Assembly (NCBI GenBank): GCA_013376985.1
Contig: JACABB010000001.1
Coordinates: forward strand, 3,560 to 67,559
Direction: 5' to 3'
From: Bacteroidales bacterium
GTDB taxonomy: Bacteria > Bacteroidota > Bacteroidia > Bacteroidales > Tenuifilaceae
Length of the DNA: 64,000 nucleotides
A model generated the notes under the pieces. That model did not search any database. It saw nothing but the letters and a program-made list of their open reading frames with translations, and was not told the origin of the DNA. Made by a program: the position numbers and the translations under genes. This document shows, piece after piece, positions 54,101-62,702 of the stretch (its first letter is position 1; every line of letters begins with the position of its first letter).

Positions 54101-54370
54101 TTTGTACCCCACGAAACTTACAGTAAGTTTATATGGGCCACCTATTCTAAGTGCAGGTAAATCAAAATTTCCATCTGCTCTGGTTGTAGTACCATAAACG
54201 GTTCCGCTAGGAACATGAAGTGCAACAACTGTTGCCCCCGGGAGAGATTCTCCTTTAGCATCAACAACTCTGCCGTTTATGGCAGCGGTCGTAATACCCT
54301 GTGCATTAACCATAACCGATATTAATATCAGTCCGGTCAGCAAGTAAATAAAACGAATTAGTTTAGACAT
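51107..54370 (-). CDS. Oar-like TonB-dependent receptor
   Basis: A 1087-residue outer-membrane protein with a signal peptide (cleavage near VNAQG). It has a carboxypeptidase regulatory-like domain ([22 protein letters not shown]), then a plug with [20 protein letters not shown] and [14 protein letters not shown]. The long barrel that follows resembles the Oar/OmpA-related group ([47 protein letters not shown]), ending RYFFE. Members take up unknown substrates, and Oar in Myxococcus is linked to development and adventurous motility. It is a single gene with its own terminator. Confidence 0.88.
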   Translation of the reverse strand: [1087 protein letters not shown]

Positions 54371-54599
54371 AAATTTGGTTTTAGGGTTTATTAAAAATTA
54401 CGGTATTTAATCTTGCTATTATATAAAAGATTGTTAAAATTTAAGGTGTAAATTTAGCTGTAAACTACATTATCAATATTAATTAGATGCTAATTAGATA
54501 TTAATTATACTAACCACCACTAAAAATATTATAAAAACATCAAATAAAATCAAATACTAGCGTTTTTTACCAAAATACAAAAGCAACTAACTAAATATC

Positions 54600-55829
54600 T
54601 CATAAAATTATTTTCTCCAGAATTATTTTTGTTGCCCCCGCTTTCATCATAAAGTAATCCTTTGATGTATTCTTAACCTTTTGAAATTCTTCTGCCGAAG
54701 TAAAAAAATGATTTAATGCATCAGAAAAACTGTTCAGATCATCAATTGAACGAGCGGATCCAATTTCAATTAACTCAACCGCCTCTTGAAATTTTTGATA
54801 ATTCGGGCCAAAAATAACAGGTAGGCCAAATACCGCTGCCTCCAGAGTATTGTGAATCCCTACACCAAAACCGCCTCCAATGTAAGAAATTGTTCCATAT
54901 TTATATACCGAAGAAAGTATTCCAATCGTATCAATTATTAGTACTTGAGTGCCTTTCAGGTCTGTCTCATCGGGATTTGTATAAAGCATAGATTTAACTC
55001 CAATTTTGCTCCTGAATTTTTCGATACTCTGTGGATTAATTTCATGTGGGGCTATAATCAACTTAAGATTATAAGGGTTTTCTTTAAAATATTCTATTAT
55101 CACCTCTTCATCTTTTTGCCAAGTACTTCCTGCAACCAGCACTTTAGAGTCTAATGCAAACTGTTGGAGTAAAGGTATTGTTTTAGAAGCTTGAGCATTT
55201 GCCATTACCCTATCAAAACGAGTATCGCCCGCTACTGTTACATTATAAATACCAATGCGGGCAAGCAATTCTTGAGATTTCTTATTCTGAACAAATAGGT
55301 GTTCAAAGTTTGTAAGAAATTTACGATACCACTTCCCGTAAGGTTTGAAAAAAACATGATCTTCTCTGAAAATAGCAGATATAATATAGGTTGGTATATG
55401 TCGCCTCTTAAGTTGATTAAGGTAGTGATACCAAAATTCGTACTTAACAAAAATTGTGGCTATTGGATTAACGATTTTAATAAACTTAGTGGCATTTCCC
55501 TTCGTATCCAATGGTAAATAGAATATATAATCGGCTTTGGAATAATTTTTTCTGATCTCATACCCCGATGGTGAAAAAAAAGTAAGAAGAATTTTAATGT
55601 CAGAGTATTTTTCACGGAAAGCCTCAATCACAGGTCGACCCTGTTCAAACTCCCCAAGCGATGCGCAATGAAACCACACAATTCGATCATCTTTTTTTAT
55701 CGTTTCCCTCAGACGACCCTCCCACCCACTGCGCCCTTTTTTCCAAAGTTTTGCTTTGTTATTAAAAGGAGAAACAACTGTAACAATAAGTTGATATATT
55801 AGAATTCCTAGATTGTAAAGAAATACCAT
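54600..55829 (-). CDS. waaA: 3-deoxy-D-manno-octulosonate (Kdo) transferase
   Basis: A 409-residue glycosyltransferase that adds Kdo to lipid A at the cytoplasmic face of the inner membrane. The N-terminal hydrophobic helix is followed by WFHCASLGEFEQGRPVIEAF, which is diagnostic, and KILLTFFSPSGYEIRKNYSKADYIFYLPLDT. The C-terminal half has AGSTWQKDEEVIIEYF, LIIAPHEINPQSI, YIGGGFGVGIHNTLEAAVFGLPVIFGPNYQKF. Length is normal. It stands between the receptor gene and a divergent barrel protein gene. Confidence 0.93.
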   Translation of the reverse strand: MVFLYNLGILIYQLIVTVVSPFNNKAKLWKKGRSGWEGRLRETIKKDDRIVWFHCASLGEFEQGRPVIEAFREKYSDIKILLTFFSPSGYEIRKNYSKADYIFYLPLDTKGNATKFIKIVNPIATIFVKYEFWYHYLNQLKRRHIPTYIISAIFREDHVFFKPYGKWYRKFLTNFEHLFVQNKKSQELLARIGIYNVTVAGDTRFDRVMANAQASKTIPLLQQFALDSKVLVAGSTWQKDEEVIIEYFKENPYNLKLIIAPHEINPQSIEKFRSKIGVKSMLYTNPDETDLKGTQVLIIDTIGILSSVYKYGTISYIGGGFGVGIHNTLEAAVFGLPVIFGPNYQKFQEAVELIEIGSARSIDDLNSFSDALNHFFTSAEEFQKVKNTSKDYFMMKAGATKIILEKIIL

Positions 55830-56034
55830 TTGCTAAATATTAGGGTGTAAATTTAATTCCTGTACTTTACATTAACAATAAAACTTTTTAACAAACCGTT
55901 AGTATTTATAAAATACTGGTAATTAAATAGGTATGAATTATCTCCCAAACTCATTTATGACTATGCTGTTAGGATTTATTTTCTATAAAAAATGGGTGTA
56001 TTTTCGTATGCTATTTAATAAAAAATAATATCGC

Positions 56035-59000
56035 TTGATCCGAATAATCCAAATAGCATTTCTGTTTTTAATAAGCATCGGCTTATTTGCTCAACCTTAT
56101 ACAAATAAGCGAATTACCAAAATTATTGCTATTTCTGATACAATAAAACTCGACACCCTCAGTATTATTCCTAACTCATGTTTTATGGTTAACGAAAATG
56201 GAAGAATTATAGATTCAACTTATTACAAGTTAATCTATTCTGAGGCGATGCTTATTCCTTCTGCAAAACTAAAAGAACTGTCAGGTGGATTTAGCATCGT
56301 TTATAGAGTATTTCCTGTATCTTTTTCGAAAGAATATTTCAATAAAAACAAGAGTGAACTTTTCTCTCCTGACAGTTTATTAGGAAAGCAAGCCATTAAA
56401 TATGTTGTAAATAGTTCATATCAAAAGCCTTTGGGAGATAATATAGAATCATCTGGGAGCATATCGAGGGGGATAAGTTTTGGAAACAACCAGGATCCTG
56501 TTGTAAACTCAGGCCTTAATTTACAGATCAGCGGTAAATTAGATAATAATGTTAGCATTGAGGGGGCAATTTCGGATAAAACGATTCCTTTTCAACCCCA
56601 AGGAAACACCCAAAGATTGGAGGAGTTTGATCGTATTTACCTTAGAGCGTACACTTCAAAGTTTGAAATTCAGGCTGGGGACATCGAGATAAAATCAAGA
56701 AATAATGGATTTCTAAACTTTAAAAGAAAAGTTCAAGGACTTTCTTTAACAACTAACCAAAATTATATTTCAGCAGACGATACTACAAGTATAAAAGCAT
56801 CTATAGCTGTTGCTAAAGGAATATTTTTCAGAAATTCATTTAACGGGATCGAGGGAAACCAAGGGCCATACAAGTTAAAAGGATCTGAAGGGGAAACCTA
56901 TATTATTGTAATTGCAGGAAGTGAAAGGGTATATGTTGACGGGAAAGCATTAACAAGAGGAGAGGCAAATCAGTATACTATTGATTACAATACGGCAGAG
57001 GTTACATTTACACCAATGATGCGAATTACTGGGAATAGCAGAATTAGTGTTGAGTTTGAATATACGGATAGAAGTTATGCCCGATTTGTAATTGCATCGG
57101 AGGTTGAGCAAAAGATTAAAAAAACGACCGTTCGAGTTAGTACTTTTTCAGAAAAGGATAGTAAAAATCAGCCCATTGAGCAGGATATTTCCAATGAACA
57201 AATTGATTTACTTCAAAATATCGGTGACAATATTAGCCAAGCATATATCCCTCAAATTGATTCGATTGGATTTAATCCCGATAAAATACTATATGAAAAG
57301 CGAGACACCATTGTAAATAGCATAACCTATATAATATATAAGCACTCAACAAACCCTCTGTCATCGCATTTTCAACTGAACTTCTCGTACATGGGAGAAC
57401 GCAAAGGTAATTACGTTCCCCTGTATAGCAGCGCTAATGGTAAGGTATACACTTGGGTTGCTCCTTTAAATGGTAAATCGATGGGTACTTATGAACCTGT
57501 TAAAGTTTTGGTCACTCCAAAACAAAAACAGATGGCAACTATTTTTATTGAAAGGAAAATATCTAGCGATGAATTTATTAATTCTGAAGTTGCTGTAAGT
57601 CGTAATGATATCAATACTTTTTCTTCAAAAGATAAAGGAAACGACATTGGGGAGGCGCTTAGGGTTGGATTTAAGAAAAATCTTTTCAAAAGAGATACAA
57701 TTCGAAGCATCTGGATATCTGGTAATGGAGCAATAACATCGTACAATTTTTCAAACATTGATAGATCTCGAGATGTTGAGTTTGAGCGCGATTGGAACAT
57801 TAGCCAACCTACAACTGGTGGTGATGAAAAAGAGCTCTCCATAGGGGTTGGGCTTAAGAGCAAAAAATGGTTTTTATCTAATACATCGCAAGGACTTGCC
57901 CTTAAAGATGATTATAGCGGATTAAGAAATACTATTAAAGGGCTATATAGAACATCTAGGTCAAGAAATGAGTTTGAGGTCAGCAACCTTTCATCTAAAG
58001 ACTCTATGAAAACATCTGATTTTAATAGATTAAGAATCATATCTAACATCAATATTAAAAAAATAATTGTTGGTTTAAATGTTGAGGGAGAAGATAATAG
58101 CCAAAAGAATAAGAATACTAATAAATTACTACAAACAAGTTACAGATGGTTTCAGTCAGAATTCAACATTGGGTTGCCCGATTCGTTACCAAGAGTAATT
58201 GGTTTAAGCTATAAATATCGGAAGGATTGGAAAACACCTGAAAATCAATTAAAAACTTATTCTTACTCTCAAGATATCGGTCTAAAGGCACGATTAAGCA
58301 AAAGGCAAAATAGCAGGCTAAATTTTTATGCAGGCTATCGGCTATTCAATCCGATTGATACAACAATAGCAAAATCGTTAAAAAAGGAGAACTCTCTTTT
58401 AAGTAGAATCGACTATTCGTTTACAGTTGCCAAGGATTTGATGTCAACGAATATTGGATACGAATTAGGAAATGGCCTTGAACCTAAATACCAATACTAC
58501 TATGTAGAAGTTCTTGCTGGTCAAGGTGTTTTCACTTGGATTGATTATAATGGCAATGGAATTAAGGAACTCGATGAGTTTGAAATTGCCGCCTTTAAAG
58601 ATGAGGCAAAGTATATACGTATTAACCTACCATCGAATCAGTACGTCTCTGTGAATAATAACGCTCTTAGCATTCAAAGTGATATTCGTCCAGAAAATAT
58701 GATTAGAGATACTTCTTGGTTAGGCTTATTTACTAAAAAACTATCAAATCAATTTGCATTTAGCACAAGGCAGAAGAATGATTATTCTGGATTATCATCA
58801 ACCATGAATCCTTTCAGAAATAATGTTTACGACTCTAACTTGGTGAGCATAAATAAGAATTATAGAAATTCGATAGCATACAACCGATTTAGTCGAGCAT
58901 TTGGTGTGGAATGGGTGAATAGTAGAGCCGTAGCAAAGCAGATTCTTGCAAATGGGTATGAAGTTTCCAAATTGAAAAACAATCAGTTTATAGCCTGGAT

Positions 59001-59490
59001 AGGGTTTTCATCAGAATTTAGCGTTAGGTTAAATTATAATTCAGAAAACAGAATTCAACTTTCAGAATTTTTTAATCAGCGGAAATTTAATTTAAAAAAG
59101 GATATTCCAGCGATCAAATTCAGGTATGTCGGGATGCTGGGATTAAATATTGAGGTTGGCTATGAATATGAGTATGCAAGAAATAAAACTGGATTGGAGG
59201 TGAAGAGAGGATATACAATATTATCGGAAATGAGCTACAGCATACGAAACAAATCATGGATCAACGTATCATCAAATATTTCAAAAATAAACTACGCAGG
59301 TGATTTAGGAACTCCAATAGAATATGAACTTCTGAAAGGTTTTAAGCCTGGAAATAACGCAACATGGGAATTAAAATTACGAAGAAAAATATCCAATTAC
59401 TTCGAAATGGATATCAGCTATAATGGTCGATATATTTCAACAGGGGAAACTGTTCATACGGGCAGTATGCAAATTAGAGCTATATTCTAA
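56035..59490 (+). CDS. Large outer-membrane barrel protein (function unknown), TTG start
   Basis: An 1151-residue protein. The TTG at 56035 is chosen because an in-frame stop is 9 bp upstream (56026) and the frame at once gives a signal peptide (IRIIQIAFLFLISIGLFAQ). The region about 140-230 has SSGSISRGISFGNNQDPVVNSGLNLQISG and AISDKTIPFQPQGNTQRLEEFDRIYL, a motif set found in a Bacteroidota family of large surface barrels that includes SprA-like sequences. Long beta-strand repeats with alternating aromatic residues follow to the end. I cannot assign a role. It is divergent from waaA. Confidence 0.75.
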   Translation: MIRIIQIAFLFLISIGLFAQPYTNKRITKIIAISDTIKLDTLSIIPNSCFMVNENGRIIDSTYYKLIYSEAMLIPSAKLKELSGGFSIVYRVFPVSFSKEYFNKNKSELFSPDSLLGKQAIKYVVNSSYQKPLGDNIESSGSISRGISFGNNQDPVVNSGLNLQISGKLDNNVSIEGAISDKTIPFQPQGNTQRLEEFDRIYLRAYTSKFEIQAGDIEIKSRNNGFLNFKRKVQGLSLTTNQNYISADDTTSIKASIAVAKGIFFRNSFNGIEGNQGPYKLKGSEGETYIIVIAGSERVYVDGKALTRGEANQYTIDYNTAEVTFTPMMRITGNSRISVEFEYTDRSYARFVIASEVEQKIKKTTVRVSTFSEKDSKNQPIEQDISNEQIDLLQNIGDNISQAYIPQIDSIGFNPDKILYEKRDTIVNSITYIIYKHSTNPLSSHFQLNFSYMGERKGNYVPLYSSANGKVYTWVAPLNGKSMGTYEPVKVLVTPKQKQMATIFIERKISSDEFINSEVAVSRNDINTFSSKDKGNDIGEALRVGFKKNLFKRDTIRSIWISGNGAITSYNFSNIDRSRDVEFERDWNISQPTTGGDEKELSIGVGLKSKKWFLSNTSQGLALKDDYSGLRNTIKGLYRTSRSRNEFEVSNLSSKDSMKTSDFNRLRIISNINIKKIIVGLNVEGEDNSQKNKNTNKLLQTSYRWFQSEFNIGLPDSLPRVIGLSYKYRKDWKTPENQLKTYSYSQDIGLKARLSKRQNSRLNFYAGYRLFNPIDTTIAKSLKKENSLLSRIDYSFTVAKDLMSTNIGYELGNGLEPKYQYYYVEVLAGQGVFTWIDYNGNGIKELDEFEIAAFKDEAKYIRINLPSNQYVSVNNNALSIQSDIRPENMIRDTSWLGLFTKKLSNQFAFSTRQKNDYSGLSSTMNPFRNNVYDSNLVSINKNYRNSIAYNRFSRAFGVEWVNSRAVAKQILANGYEVSKLKNNQFIAWIGFSSEFSVRLNYNSENRIQLSEFFNQRKFNLKKDIPAIKFRYVGMLGLNIEVGYEYEYARNKTGLEVKRGYTILSEMSYSIRNKSWINVSSNISKINYAGDLGTPIEYELLKGFKPGNNATWELKLRRKISNYFEMDISYNGRYISTGETVHTGSMQIRAIF

Positions 59491-59491
59491 A

Positions 59492-59908
59492 TTATACCAA
59501 TAGAAAGCTAAAAAAGGATTCCCGTTTCGATATGTATTTACTTAAAAAGTAATCGAGTCCTATAAAAAACAATCCTCCAAAAGCAATCATTAGAACATAT
59601 TTACTTAATACTGAAAATGATACCACGTTGGATATGTTAGGAATAAAATCTAATCTAAATTGATAAGTTATACTAGCAAGATTAAGCGCATAAAGCATCA
59701 ACCAAACTAGTAATATAAAAGGAACTATCGCTAAGATCCAAAATATTGATGAATTGCTTAATAGGTTTGGTTTTTTCTCAATCCTTTCTATTACGTTTTT
59801 TGTAAAGTCTAATGGGGGTTCAATCCGAGTTAATTTAAGGTTGCCACTAAGCCAATCATCATGCAATTCATCACCTATTTTATCGAAATTATTGAGATTC
59901 TGATTCAT
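59492..59908 (-). CDS. Small membrane protein next to ECF sigma factor, possible anti-sigma factor
   Basis: A 138-residue protein. The first 50 residues are soluble and acidic, with LHDDWLSGNLKL. Two hydrophobic helices follow at about 54-80 (ILAIVPFILLVWLMLYAL) and 99-122 (YVLMIAFGGLFFIGLDYFL). It starts 12 bp after the sigma factor stop. This layout (soluble N-terminus with membrane anchor beside an ECF sigma gene) is usual for an anti-sigma factor. No zinc motif or clear anti-sigma domain is seen, so the role is inferred from position. Its stop is next to the end of the barrel gene on the other strand. Confidence 0.6.
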   Translation of the reverse strand: MNQNLNNFDKIGDELHDDWLSGNLKLTRIEPPLDFTKNVIERIEKKPNLLSNSSIFWILAIVPFILLVWLMLYALNLASITYQFRLDFIPNISNVVSFSVLSKYVLMIAFGGLFFIGLDYFLSKYISKRESFFSFLLV

Positions 59909-59920
59909 AGTAATTTGGTG

Positions 59921-60502
59921 TTAAAATAACATTGTAACCTCTTCTTTAAGTAAAACCTCAAGTTGAGTATAAAGCTTTTTCCTTCCGCGATGGAGTTTAA
60001 CCTTGATGTTTGATTCCGTTAAATTCATTATTGCAGCAATTTCATTGATGTTGTTGTTATCAACATAGTAAAGCGTAAGCAAAACAGATTCTTCTGGTTC
60101 GAGCATTTCCATCGCCTTCCCAAGATATTTACTTCGGTCATTTGTCGATAAATTTTCCAGAGCGCTGGTCGTTTCACTTGGAATATCAAATTTAGTTTCA
60201 ACCTCAACCTGCATTGGCTTGTAAACTCTCGATCTTGAAATGGCATTATTGTAGCAAATACGATATAACCATGTTGAAAACTTACAATCAAACCGAAATG
60301 AATCGAGCGCGTTGAAGGCTTTTACAAAAGTGTCCTGAGCCGCCTCCTCCGCATCGAGTTGATTTTTAAGAATTCGATAGGATAGGGTAAAAACCATTCC
60401 CTTATACCTATCAACAAGTGATGCTGTGGCACGAGAATGGTTTTTAACCACCAAACCAATGAGCTCTTCGTCGGAGAGTTTATTAAACTCCGTCCTGAAC
60501 AT
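59921..60502 (-). CDS. ECF-type RNA polymerase sigma factor
   Basis: A 193-residue sigma-70-like protein when started at the ATG at 60502; the frame extends 24 residues further but that part lies in the neighbouring gene. Region 2 is KGMVFTLSYRILKNQLDAEEAAQDTFVKAFNALDSFRFDCKFSTWLYRICYN. Region 4 is EESVLLTLYYVDNNNINEIAAIMNLTESNIKVKLHRGRKKL. It overlaps the DUF6249 gene end by 20 bp and precedes the presumed anti-sigma gene. Confidence 0.9.
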   Translation of the reverse strand: MFRTEFNKLSDEELIGLVVKNHSRATASLVDRYKGMVFTLSYRILKNQLDAEEAAQDTFVKAFNALDSFRFDCKFSTWLYRICYNNAISRSRVYKPMQVEVETKFDIPSETTSALENLSTNDRSKYLGKAMEMLEPEESVLLTLYYVDNNNINEIAAIMNLTESNIKVKLHRGRKKLYTQLEVLLKEEVTMLF

Positions 60503-60836
60503 TATTCTTAACAATAAAGTAATAAACCAACAAACCCAAACCTCCAAACAGAAGAACCATTGCGAATTGAGCACCCTCTTCTAGATCTGTGTTATGATCT
60601 ATTAGCGAAGCAAAGAATAGGCCTATTGCAACACCGATCAAAAGCAAACTCCATTTTAATGAGGCAAGTTTATTTGCTGTGGGTTTGGGGAAAAAAGCCT
60701 TTGGATCAACCCCTTTTTCCAGCATTGCAAGTCGCTGTTTGTTACGAGTGTGTAGATAGTAAAAAACTATACCAAATGTTGTACCAAATGTGAATACTAT
60801 CGCAATTATTGGTATCCATACTTCTTTTGCATCCAT
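60483..60836 (-). CDS. DUF6249-like small membrane protein
   Basis: A 117-residue protein with three hydrophobic segments: about 6-28, 62-80 and 90-110. A cytoplasmic loop has TRNKQRLAMLEKGVDPKAFF, the pattern I associate with DUF6249 proteins. Its end overlaps the sigma factor start by 20 bp, so it is probably the first gene of the sigma operon. Its function is unknown; it may belong to the same stress or envelope circuit. Confidence 0.75.
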   Translation of the reverse strand: MDAKEVWIPIIAIVFTFGTTFGIVFYYLHTRNKQRLAMLEKGVDPKAFFPKPTANKLASLKWSLLLIGVAIGLFFASLIDHNTDLEEGAQFAMVLLFGGLGLLVYYFIVKNNVQDGV

Positions 60837-60947
60837 ATAATATTTTTTAAGTTCACAGGATATGACGCAAGTAATTCGAAGGTGGTTACAACTTTTTAAA
60901 TGAATTAACGAAAAGTTCTGATTAATGCTTGAACTTATTTAAAATAA

Positions 60948-60997
60948 AAATGATGGAATATTGAAATTTACCCATTTCTTCCAATACTCCATCATTT
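60948..60997 (-). terminator. Intrinsic terminator of the 281-residue secreted protein gene
   Basis: AAATGATGGAATATTG with CAATACTCCATCATTT (60948-60963 with 60982-60997), 15 of 16 pairs. On the minus strand a T-rich run follows. Confidence 0.8.
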
Positions 60998-61037
60998 CAA
61001 TTATATATAGATACAAATAATGTTAGAATCTACCTAA

Positions 61038-61883
61038 TTAAGGGTTTGCCTTAACCACCTCACCTGCAAAAGCATCTATAGTCTTAGAATCAGTAGCACC
61101 ATAAAAATCATAATAGTACTCAATAAGATACTTCTTAATCGCCTCATCATTCATCTTCTGTCGTTTAAGGATAGGAAGAATGGTCTTGAATTCATTCTTA
61201 AGCGTTTCCTTATCAACGAAAACAAGTGTAAGTTTGGTTATCTCTTCGCTTGAACGTGAAGATTTTTCATATAAATAAACAGTTAAATCGGACACTTCAT
61301 TACCATTAATTGGACCAGCTTTAGTTGAGAGGATTTTATCCTTTTCAATTTTAATAGTTTGCTGCTCATAACCAAGCATCTTAGATACAGGGCTATTATT
61401 TACCTTGTAATGAAATACAATAAATTTATTATCACTTAGCGGATATTTTGCCGAATTAAGAGCAATATCAACGTTATCGCCAATAATAGAGAACTTATCT
61501 GTCCCAAAATAATTTTTTAGATCGGTTACCTCCTTTTCATTGGGATTAAAACGAACAGACATTAGACTTCGCCGTTTAGTAACAAGCGCAATGTCTTTAA
61601 CCATCGCAGTCAATACTTGATTTTGCTTTGCGCCATTTGTTTGCGGAGTGGGCAGTTTAAGCATAAATCGAGCCATCTTCTGGTTGATGGTGATAATATA
61701 CGCCTCAAAATTTTCGAATTTAACCTGATCGCTAGGGTTAAGCACATCTCCTGGTTTTACCAGTTTTCCTGACTTTACAAAGGAGACATTCCCGTTTACC
61801 TTTGTAACATTGTATGTGTCCTGAGCATGAACTCCAAGAACAAGCATCAGAAGTAAAGCAATAATTGAAGTTGTTGATTTCAT
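61038..61883 (-). CDS. Secreted protein of unknown function
   Basis: A 281-residue protein with a signal peptide (cleavage near GVHAQ), found alone between its terminator and an upstream gap. The N-terminal region resembles a FecR-like lead-in: YNVTKVNGNVSFVKSGKLVKPGDVLNPSDQVKFENFEAYIITINQKMARF. The rest has no resemblance that I recognise; it is mixed, with VDIALNSAKYPLSDNKFIVFHYKVNN and a helical C-terminus. It probably sits in the periplasm. Confidence 0.6.
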   Translation of the reverse strand: MKSTTSIIALLLMLVLGVHAQDTYNVTKVNGNVSFVKSGKLVKPGDVLNPSDQVKFENFEAYIITINQKMARFMLKLPTPQTNGAKQNQVLTAMVKDIALVTKRRSLMSVRFNPNEKEVTDLKNYFGTDKFSIIGDNVDIALNSAKYPLSDNKFIVFHYKVNNSPVSKMLGYEQQTIKIEKDKILSTKAGPINGNEVSDLTVYLYEKSSRSSEEITKLTLVFVDKETLKNEFKTILPILKRQKMNDEAIKKYLIEYYYDFYGATDSKTIDAFAGEVVKANP

Positions 61884-61973
61884 AGTATGAGGAATTAATA
61901 TTTGCCAAATAATGGTTTTAATATTATTGAATAATACATAACAAGTAGCATACCAAAAATAGTTAAAAAATGG

Positions 61974-62327
61974 TTAGCCCAGCAAAACCTCATTTCTTTT
62001 TGCCTTTGGTAAGGATGCTAATACTAATTGGTAGGATAAATCTATTAGCTCTTTAATGAGGTTTTCGGGTAAAGATCTATCCATATAAACGGTATTCCAG
62101 TGAAGTTTGCTCATATGGTAACCAGGAATTATTGCTGAATATTGCTCCCTGAGTTCAATCGCCTTCTCAGGATCGCATTTAAGATTAACGCTTGGTTCGC
62201 CATCAAGATTGGTTAGGGCAAACATTTTGCCTCCAACCTTAAAAACCAAAGTTACCTCATCGAAAGGAAATCCCTCTGTTACCCCTTTTTTTGAGATGCA
62301 ATATTCCCTTAATTCCTCAATATTCAT
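61974..62327 (-). CDS. MmcQ/YjbR family protein
   Basis: A 117-residue protein of the MmcQ/YjbR family, a CyaY-like fold with a possible DNA-binding role. The marks are EEL.EYC.SKKGVTEGFPFDEVTLVFKVGGKMFAL, NLKCDPEKAIELREQYSAIIPGYHMSKLHWNTV and ELIDLSYQLVLASLPK. The function in the cell is unknown. It is encoded on its own. Confidence 0.88.
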   Translation of the reverse strand: MNIEELREYCISKKGVTEGFPFDEVTLVFKVGGKMFALTNLDGEPSVNLKCDPEKAIELREQYSAIIPGYHMSKLHWNTVYMDRSLPENLIKELIDLSYQLVLASLPKAKRNEVLLG

Positions 62328-62702
62328 TTGATTTATATTGATGTTTTTAATGATACCTTTTTTGTTGGCAAATTAATAATTTTATTTAAGAGTTTTATTT
62401 TATCAGGGACATTCACTAATAATCAATATTCCCGTCTGGGCTATCGTTTGAAGTTTTGCCTTTCTGGGAAAACTATATGTCAAAAACTAATAAACTACAA
62501 ATTATATGTGTGTTGATATAATTCTTATTTCAATCAATAAGGACTTGAGTATTTCTTTTACTATCCTGATTTCTTTAGCCGAAATTTTAAGTAAAAGATA
62601 GAACTAAGACTCCCTGTAATAAAAGAGAAATAAATAAATTCATCCTAATTTTTGTTTAAAAAAATCTATTACCTTTATCATAAGAAACATAATTCTAATA
62701 GT
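62328..62702. other. Intergenic region ahead of the cadherin/LamG lipoprotein
   Basis: About 375 bp, AT-rich, with no supported gene or clear promoter. The in-frame TTG at 62652 belongs to an unlikely N-terminal extension of the next gene. Confidence 0.45.

Noticed and set aside
60503-60574. Upstream extension of the ECF sigma factor
   Set aside because: The extra residues are hydrophobic and lie inside the coding region of the DUF6249 gene; the family start is at 60502.
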